Below, piece by piece: positions 58,061-64,000 of a stretch of DNA of 64,000 bases. Position 1 is the first letter of the stretch. Every line of letters starts with the position of its first letter. A program made the translations under genes and the position numbers. The stretch comes from Hypericum androsaemum (Eukaryota > Streptophyta > Magnoliopsida > Malpighiales > Hypericaceae): the NCBI GenBank assembly GCA_963995505.1, contig OZ023183.1, positions 20,332,671 through 20,396,670 of the forward strand, in the 5' to 3' direction. The notes beneath the pieces are model-generated. The model saw only the letters and a list, made by a program, of their open reading frames with translations. It was not told where the DNA came from and did no database searches.

Positions 58061-58789
58061 AAGAGCAAGGAAGTTTGAAGGCATGAGTGGCTCATTTTGG
58101 GCTTCGATTGTTGCTTGATCGGCTCAAGTCAAGATGCCAGCAACGAGTAGGAGACGCCTGTTAGGCGACATGACACATGGGACGCCGACGCCTCTTGGGC
58201 GTCCCAATTTTTCGACGTAGGGAAGGCGCCTTGGAGGGGAGAATCAGGTGAATTGGTAGGCTTGATCATTTCGTGGTGCCAGGTTCGGGTCAAGTTTGTT
58301 TGACATATTTACCACCTAAAGAGGCTTCCCTGGTAACGGTCACCTTAAGGGAGGTAGACGTATTTTAAAGGATGACGAATGTGGGCTTTCGGTAATTTCG
58401 TTTGAGTCCGGTTAATAAGTAATTTAGGAGCGAGATGGGCTTCGTGTGATTAGGCCCGAATCGAGAATTATCAAAGGATTCGTGATGGACTTGTGGTAGT
58501 TGCTATACAAAGCCGGGATGCTTCAATGGTAAGTGCGGCTTAAGTTAAGGTTCTTGCATAGAGCCTTCCGTAAAAAAGATGTTTCTATATTGGAGGTGGC
58601 ATGTGTATCCCTATTTTGAAGTGAAGTTGCTTGCTTGACACGGTCTAGAACCTTCCTATCCAGGTTTCATTAGTTTTGGGTGTCGGTTTATATTTTCCTA
58701 TCCTGAGACGGGGGTGGATCTTTCGGACATTGAAAGCGGCTTAAGCAAAATTTTTCCTACTTTGAGACGGGCACATTCCTATTTTGAAT

Positions 58790-59060
58790 TAAACCTCAGC
58801 AAGGGTACTTATACGGTAGGCGGCCTCAGTAAAGGTATTTATAGGGAAGGCGGCCTCTGTTAAGGCAGCCTGTGTTAGGACCTTCCTATTTTGAAGGCAG
58901 CCTCATCCAGGATGCCTATAAGGAAGGCGGCCACTGTCAAGGTAGCCTGTGTTAGGATCTTCCTATTTTGAAGGCAGCCTCAGCCAAGATACCTATAATG
59001 AAGGCGGTCTCTGTCAAGACAGACTGAGTTGGAACCTTCCTATTTTGAAGGCAGTAGGGA
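58790..59060. repeat. Tandem repeat of ttcctattttgaaggcagcc units
   Basis: Three to four units of about 85-90 bp combine ccttcctattttgaaggcag with tataaggaaggcggcc and gtcaaggcagcctgtgttag words. Confidence 0.65.
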
Positions 59061-59409
59061 TTTTTTTATTTTGCCGAGATCTTCGTGCATTGAGGGAGCT
59101 TAGGATTTTTAAGGATCTTCGTCTATTGAGATGGCCTAGGGTTTGCAAGGCAGAGAGCTAGGTCGGGAGGCTCTATATAAAGAGGGCTCCGATAAAGGAG
59201 AAGACATCATCAACAACACAACACAACAACAACTTTTATCATATTATTTTTCCTTAGCCCGTAGCCTTGCATAACTTTAGCCTAGCCTAGTGTAGCTCTT
59301 TGTTAGATCGACCTTGGGACGACCACTCCGGATCCGTCTCGGATTATTGTTCTCTTTTTTCCCAAAATAGGTGTTTTGCACCCTTGCATTAAAATAAGCA
59401 GCTAAACTA

Positions 59410-59598
59410 TCACAGGGATAATTCTAGGCTGTCTTCCCTTAACAGAGAGATACAAGCATCTTGAGGATTTTTTAGAACATAAAAACCTTCCGAGATGTCG
59501 AGGGCTGCAAGCCAATCTGCAATATCATTGCCATCTCGATTACAAAAATTGACCTCGATTTGCCCGTGAGGGCAGATGAGGTCTCTGTATTTACTCAC
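59410..59598 (-). pseudogene. RNase H-like C-terminal fragment
   Basis: A 62-residue frame with KYRDLICPHGQIEVNFCNRD then GNDIADWLAALDISEGFY. The IEV..CNR.GNDIADWLA pattern matches the end of plant RNase H-like domains of non-LTR retrotransposons (R.AN..AD.LA). The stop at 59410 is probably the natural C-terminus; everything upstream is missing by 5' truncation. Confidence 0.55.
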
Positions 59599-59724
59599 GA
59601 GTACGGTAAGCGGTTTGCCACACGAGATAGTGTTATTTGGTTGACAAACTGAATAGAAGCATTATTTCGGTTAGACTCTTCTCTTTTGAGAAATTATCAG
59701 TTTTTATAGTTGATATTATAGACA

Positions 59725-59760
59725 CTAGCAAAGACGCACGCACGATGCGAGTGTCATTAT
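59725..59760 (-). other. Helitron 3' terminal hairpin and CTAG end
   Basis: On the minus strand cgcatcgtgcg forms a short stem (cgca/tgcg), followed by tgcgtctttgctag and then the host T. The layout matches Helitron 3' ends. Confidence 0.6.
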
Positions 59761-59794
59761 GTTTCAAAACCAGCAAAATATATCGTTTATTGAT

Positions 59795-60165
59795 TTTAAT
59801 TTTTAAGATACCGTTTTGATTTACCTAATACGTCATAAGAACTTCGACATTTTTTTATAAATGTTCCAATTTTATCAGCAACATCACCTCTCTTGACTAA
59901 CATCTTAGTATTCTTATTTGAAATACCTCTTGAAATGGCAACATACAACTGCCCATGGCTAAAGACATGCTCAGGCAGATAAATACCGGTATTTTCAATT
60001 GTTTATTCTTGTGCTTTGTTGATCATCAATGCATAATAATACGTACCAAAACTTGCTTGCGTATCATCTTATATGACATCTCAAGATTCTCTAGTGGGTT
60101 CAACGGCATTCTATGGATGAATATTCTCTTACCCGCAAAATTCCCACTAAGGATTAGTGCATCGA
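59795..60165 (-). pseudogene. PIF1-type helicase C-terminal remnant of a Helitron
   Basis: Broken minus-strand frames read LSGNFAGKRIFIHRMPLNPL, then (after a frameshift and stop) GIYLPEHVFSHGQLYVAISR and GISNKNTKMLVKRGD. These match the end of Helitron Rep/helicase proteins (helicase motifs V-VI, with the conserved FSHGQLYVA.SR). The Rep nuclease and helicase motifs I-IV are absent. Confidence 0.85.
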
Positions 60166-60197
60166 TTTAAATAGGCGAAAAGTGAAAAACTATATAT

Positions 60198-60910
60198 ATG
60201 ATGGTCAGAGCTCACTTTCCTTCTCCTTCTCAGTCTCCCTTGTGGGCTCCATTACTGTCTCCATCTGCAGGACCCACATCCATGACCACGCTGACAACGT
60301 CCTCGTCATCTGCCAATCTCTGCTCTGCCGTCAAGCAACATTGGCATCTTGGGCATGGACTTCAGCCCATCGCTCATTGCCATGGTCGTTGTTGTAGCGG
60401 CGACCTTCGTACTGGTCACCTACTCTTGCCTCCCCTCCCACCACCTCATGAGTTGGTTCCACCAGTGGTGGCGCTGGCGTCGCAGGCTCTAGCTACCATC
60501 CTACTCCACCACGTTTGCCAACTTGGACTCACCTCCCCTCCCATTCGACTATTCCTCCCTCGATAGGGCCATTGACTTCCACGTGTACTCTCCCTACGGG
60601 CCAAAGGACTACGTCATCATAATGATCCATTTCTCCCTTTACAATCCTGCGAGACTACGGCGTGTAATTACTAGAGTTCGAAGAGAACAACTACGCGAGG
60701 ACTCTCTCGGCCTGCTCCCACCCCTTCCACGTGGACTGTATCGACATCTGGCTCTGATCCTACGCCAACTGTCCCTTCTACTGCGTCAAAATATTCCTCC
60801 CCGATTCCTCCCCCTTCGACCCTCGTCATGTCTGCCAGGATCTGCCTATTCCTCAACGACGACATTTTCGTTTTCCTCCTCGACCAGGCCAACAATATCA
60901 TGATTTAACT
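60198..60910 (+). pseudogene. Captured ATL-type RING-H2 E3 ligase fragment, frameshifted
   Basis: The plus strand reads an N-terminal acidic/Thr-rich part, then MDFSPSLIAMVVVVAATFVL as a membrane segment, as in ATL ubiquitin ligases, followed by a basic tail and stop. In another frame 60540-60620 reads FDYSSLDRAI and 60680-60790 reads FEENNYARTLSACSHPFHVD then CIDIWL, an in-frame stop, and ANCPF. This is the second half of a RING-H2 finger with its His pair. A second-half cysteine is replaced by Tyr and the first half is eroded, so no ligase activity is expected. Confidence 0.75.
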
Positions 60911-60994
60911 GAAGGGTAGTTTTGACACTTTCATGGTGTGACACCAAACCATCTAAAAAGGAGGTTTCTTTTATTATAGTAAGATATAGTAAGA

Positions 60995-61699
60995 TAGTAG
61001 TAGTAGTAGTAAATGTAACAATAGGCGAGCATTCTGACATCCATATCTGAATTTTTAACTATTTAGAATATTTAAACTAACATGTATTTTTTTCGTATTT
61101 GGACATAGAATTATCTGATATCTGATACTAAATATGTTTTGGATACGAATACATATAAGAATAATTTGAAGTATTTGAGTCATCGCATGTCATCCGAGAT
61201 TTTATTCAAATGTAATGTCATCCCAAATTATCCTTATCGAATGAAATATCATCCTAATATTTTGAATATTTTGTTAGATAATTTAACATATATGTAAACA
61301 TATTAATTAAATATAGATCATAACTATTTTACTATTCGATATTCATATAATGAAAATAAATATTTTAGATAATCTAAAAATGTACCTGAACATAAAAATA
61401 ATTAAATTCATTCAAAAAATATACGGAAATAGCAATTTCCAAATATAATAATATTCAAAATCCAAAAAATGTCTAATATTGAATACGGATATTAGATATT
61501 AAATAAATAAAATATCCACGCTACATACAAACCAAGCAACCAAAAGCTATTTTTTTATCCAAAGAAACAGGAAAAAGATATCTCGCGCCCAGACCCCAAC
61601 CAACCAAGCAAAGCCACTTCCCGCCGATGAACCTCCTCGTAAACCACTCCCTAATTTATTGCGCCCTCGATCGCAGTAACTGTTAATTTACAGTAGTTC
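60995..61699. other. AT-rich spacer
   Basis: Begins with a short tag trinucleotide repeat (60997-61011). The rest is very AT-rich with gatatt/ggatat words. No gene. Confidence 0.5.
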
Positions 61700-61979
61700 A
61701 TTCTTAAAATTTATTGAAACTCCGCCAGTTAATTTTTTTTCTTTGTTTGGGTGTGCAGTTGCGGAAGTCAGGAGGGGGCTCGAAGGCGCAGATGAGAAAG
61801 AGGAGCCGGAAGCGGTTGCCGTTACCCGACGATGGCACCAACAACAAAAACAGCGACGTCTTTTCGGTTATGTCCCTCGTCCAAGCCAATTACATGATGA
61901 TTTAATTGAAGGGATAGTTTAGACATTTTCGGGGCGTCGGACCAAACCAAAAAAGGAGGTTTACATTATTAGAGTAAGA
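61700..61979 (-). mobile_element. Second Helitron 5' end, same family
   Basis: On the minus strand tcttactctaataatgtaaa starts at 61979, followed by cctccttttttggtttgg. This is close to the first 80 bp of the Helitron at 59725-60984 and includes ctaaactatcccttcaatta. It holds an exon-like open stretch (61755-61900, after a gtgcag acceptor-like site) rich in Lys/Arg. Its 3' end was not found. Confidence 0.5.
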
Positions 61980-62128
61980 TAAATTCTAACTTTTCACAAT
62001 ATTTATTAAAAAAAGTACAATATATCTACTTTTTGTTATATCATGCCTTTAGCGTATGTGTTATTAACTTTATAGCCTATACATTTAATTTCATCCAATG
62101 TATTGTGACAACTTAATTAAAAAAAATT

Positions 62129-62888
62129 TAAGGATAATTACTGTTAGACCTTTGGTGTTTGGTATATTTGTCTCTCATCCTCTGTCTTTCGACAATCGAT
62201 TAAAAATTTCCCGAGGTTCGGTTTTATTATACTCTCATGTCCTTCGCTGACATCAACAATCATTTTATTTCTATTTTAATTATAAAAAGACTATTTTACC
62301 CTTGACTTTTCATCTTCAACCTCAAACTTCATCTTCAACCTCTAAAGAACACAAATGAACATCCCAAAACGAGAAAATTTAATTGAATAGAAAAAACAAC
62401 AAAATTTGTAGAATCTAAAATTGAGTCCAAACCATTAACCGCCTCCATTTCACCAGATCTGTATAATTTAATTGAACACGGCGGCATAAACGCCGTCCCT
62501 CCCACTTCCCCAGAACGACGCTGTGAAGTACTTGGTGAACCCTCTTCGCAGACCCGTATGCCCCGACCCCGCCCCCTCGGACTTCCAAAGCTTCCCCAAA
62601 ACTGCCAATCCCTCCCGCTGATAAACCTCTGATTCTATGGTATTATTCAATTTGGTGCATTTTCCATGGAAGAGAACCGGGTTCTTGTTATAGTTTCCTA
62701 TATTTTCCATGTTTTGGTTCTTGTCTTTGTTTGATCTGAACTGGGTTTGGTTGGATTCACATGATTAAGTAGGTATTTTCTTTGATGTGGATGACCAGAG
62801 AAGATGAGGATTGGTCGCCGTCGGTGGGAGGTTTCGGTGGGAGCTTCGGCGGCGGTTCGATTCACATGCTTTTTATTTTTTTAATTGA
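62129..62888. mobile_element. One-ended MULE interrupted by the Ty3/gypsy element
   Basis: aggataattactgttagacc and the following ttattatactctcatgtcc resemble the outer TIRs of the other MULEs. The interior is G+C-richer and open for 80 codons on the minus strand (62468-62710) without a known domain. The opposite TIR is absent and may lie beyond the gypsy insertion, outside the window. Confidence 0.4.
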
Positions 62889-62893
62889 GGACG

Positions 62894-63133
62894 TGTCACA
62901 ATCAAGAACCAAGAAGGTAGTAGAAAGAGATGGGAGAAAGAGAGTAACCGTCGTCACTGGTTTCTCAATTAGGTTCACAATATCCAGAATAGTCACTAAT
63001 GAGTTGCACAATATTTCTTATAGTCACTGCCAGCTAATGAATCTATACTAAAAGCCCGCCAAAAGGCCCATTTCCCGCGCCAGCCCATATCTGTTGCCAG
63101 CTCGTTTCCCGTGTTAGGCACTCCTATGTGACA
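62894..63133 (-). repeat. 3' LTR of the Ty3/gypsy element (240 bp)
   Basis: A short LTR with 7-bp inverted termini tgtcaca/tgtgaca, adjacent to the polypurine tract. Only one copy is inside the window, so the outer limit rests on the terminal inverted repeat. Confidence 0.65.
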
Positions 63134-63281
63134 TCTCCCCCCTTCACGAACAACCTTGTCCTCAAGGTTGGGTTAATGCGAACTCAGAAAATTTTGAATG
63201 GATGTCTGCAACATCCTCCCATGTAGCTTCTTCTGGGTCCAGATTACACCAACTTACCAGCACTTGAGGAACTTCTATGGC

Positions 63282-63983
63282 TTACCTTTGCAACACTCGA
63301 GTAGCAAGCACTTGAGAAGGCTCCACCCTTATTTCACCTTGACTATTAGTTATTAGTAGAGTAGGAGTTACATCTTTTTCTGGAGGTATACCCCTTTTCA
63401 ATAATGAAACATGAAAAACTGGGTGTATTGTACTTCCTCTTGGAAGCTCCAGTTCATAAGCAACTCTGCCCAACTTCTACAGAATCTTGTATGGCCCATA
63501 AAACTTTGCTGACAACTTCAAACTTCGCCTCATAGCTACTGATGATTGTCTATAGGGTTGTAACTTGAGATAAACCCAATCACCTACCTGGAACTCTCTT
63601 TCAGTCCTCTTCTTGTCAGCTTGTAATTTGATCCTTTCCTGTGCTAACTTTAGATTAGCAGCGATGCTCTGCAAAGCCTTCACTCTTGCTGCTAAATACT
63701 CATCTACTGAAGCAACAACACTGTGTTGAACTCGTACTCCATGTAATTCAGCAGGCACATAACCATAAAGAGCTTCAAAAGGACTCATCTTCAAGCTCGT
63801 ATGATAACTTGTATTATACCACAAGTCAGCTAAAGCCAACCATAACCCCCAAGTCTTTTGTTGCTCAAAACAAAAACATCTCAAATAATTTTCCAGGCAT
63901 TGATTCACTCGCTCAGTTTGTCCATCAGTCTGCGGATGATAAGCAGTACTGAGATGAATCCAAATTCCCATCAACTCAAACAA
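63282..63983 (-). pseudogene. Ty3/gypsy integrase C-terminal part with chromodomain-like end
   Basis: The frame 63983-63477 has the integrase core end STAYHPQTDGQTERVNQCLE, a helical region and GDWVYLKLQPYRQ (the GPY/F domain start), ending LSAKFYGPYKIL. It stops at 63477-63479, where the family normally continues. The frame 63473-63282 resumes in phase as VAYELELPRGSTIHPVFHVS followed by LLK, the expected next block. One stop codon (reading AGAATTC|TAG-type context at 63477) therefore separates the two. The remainder of the polyprotein lies outside the window. Confidence 0.85.
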
Positions 63984-64000
63984 CTCTTTCCAAACAGCAC

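Larger units (their letters stand above)
57600..59400 (+). repeat. LTR-like repeat, family A, plus orientation
   Basis: It shares gggacgaccactccggatcc (59311) and the tataggcgg-type tandem words with the copy at 2885-4420. A tatataaag box near 59173 is followed by an A/C-rich leader (caacaacacaacac). The LTR ends and insertion duplication were not fixed. Confidence 0.45.
57555..59624 (-). mobile_element. LINE-like 5'-truncated insertion bounded by an 18-bp repeat
   Basis: agatagtgttatttggtt occurs at 57537-57554 and again at 59625-59642. The left border continues in T residues, which is a poly-A tail when read on the minus strand. The right part encodes the end of an RNase H-like domain on the minus strand. 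A long target duplication, a poly-A tail and 5' truncation are the marks of LINE retrotransposition. Most of the interior is an LTR-like repeat in the opposite orientation, so it appears to have been invaded later. Confidence 0.55.
59725..60984 (-). mobile_element. Helitron, truncated, with helicase remnant and captured RING-H2 gene
   Basis: On the minus strand it starts tcttactataataaaag after an A and ends in a G+C-rich palindromic tail (cgcatcgtgcg) followed by ...gctag before a T at 59724. This fits Helitron rules: 5' TC, 3' hairpin then CTRR, insertion between A and T. It contains broken PIF1-type helicase sequence (59795-60165) and a host gene fragment (60198-60910). The repeated tatagtaagat just outside leaves the 5' limit uncertain by 10 bp. 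Confidence 0.75.
62894..64000 (-). mobile_element. Ty3/gypsy retrotransposon, 3' end (runs off the window)
   Basis: On the minus strand, integrase C-terminal sequence is followed by a purine tract (aaggggggaga, about 63134-63144) and an LTR that begins tgtcaca and ends tgtgaca (63133 to 62894). The host bases beyond the LTR are ggacg, a candidate duplication to match at the other end, which is outside the window. Confidence 0.8.

Overview
The window is nuclear DNA of a flowering plant, most likely a eudicot. It is AT-rich, its genes are split by short plant-type introns, and it holds plant-only families (SAUR, filament-like plant protein) among plant LTR retrotransposons, Mutator-like elements (MULEs), a PIF/Harbinger element and a Helitron. 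I cannot name the species from sequence alone.

Only three host genes look ordinary and complete. They are an intronless SAUR gene (12289-12711, +), a ten-exon plastid-type KDPG/KHG aldolase-like gene (16902-19483, -) and a five-coding-exon filament-like plant protein gene (50673-54919, +). A fourth complete reading frame, a 146-residue EF-hand protein (14777-15217, -), lies wholly inside a 1285-bp MULE with about 370-bp terminal inverted repeats (TIRs) and a perfect 9-bp target-site duplication (TSD). It is therefore a Pack-MULE carrying an apparently intact calcium-sensor gene.

Most of the rest is transposable-element sequence, and many boundaries can be fixed. Five MULEs have perfect 9-bp duplications (8003-9314, 14330-15614, 19959-21092, 45779-47257, 55858-56915). 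A sixth, filled by a CTC-type microsatellite, has an imperfect one (47354-47947). Most of the six hold non-transposon sequence; in three of them part can be read as a captured host gene or gene fragment. A degenerate PIF/Harbinger element (30869-35149, TSD TAA) keeps a broken transposase and a Myb/SANT-like ORF1. A 183-bp MITE is split by a deletion-derivative Copia element (36518-38463), and a longer dead Copia element follows (39640-45403). A Helitron (59725-60984) carries PIF1-type helicase remnants and a captured ATL-type RING-H2 fragment. A LINE-like insertion (57555-59624) is bounded by an 18-bp direct repeat and holds an LTR-like repeat. The right edge is the 3' end of a Ty3/gypsy element running out of the window.

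Layout: 1-12 kb, LTR-like repeats, a minisatellite and one MULE; 12-21 kb, the gene island (SAUR, EF-hand Pack-MULE, aldolase, a MULE close to the aldolase promoter); 21-31 kb, long AT-rich intergenic DNA with little structure; 31-48 kb, dense nested transposons; 49-55 kb, the filament-like protein gene; 55-64 kb, more nested transposons. The genes do not form a pathway. The repeated theme is capture of host sequence by MULEs and a Helitron, plus element decay by stop codons that look like cytosine deamination.
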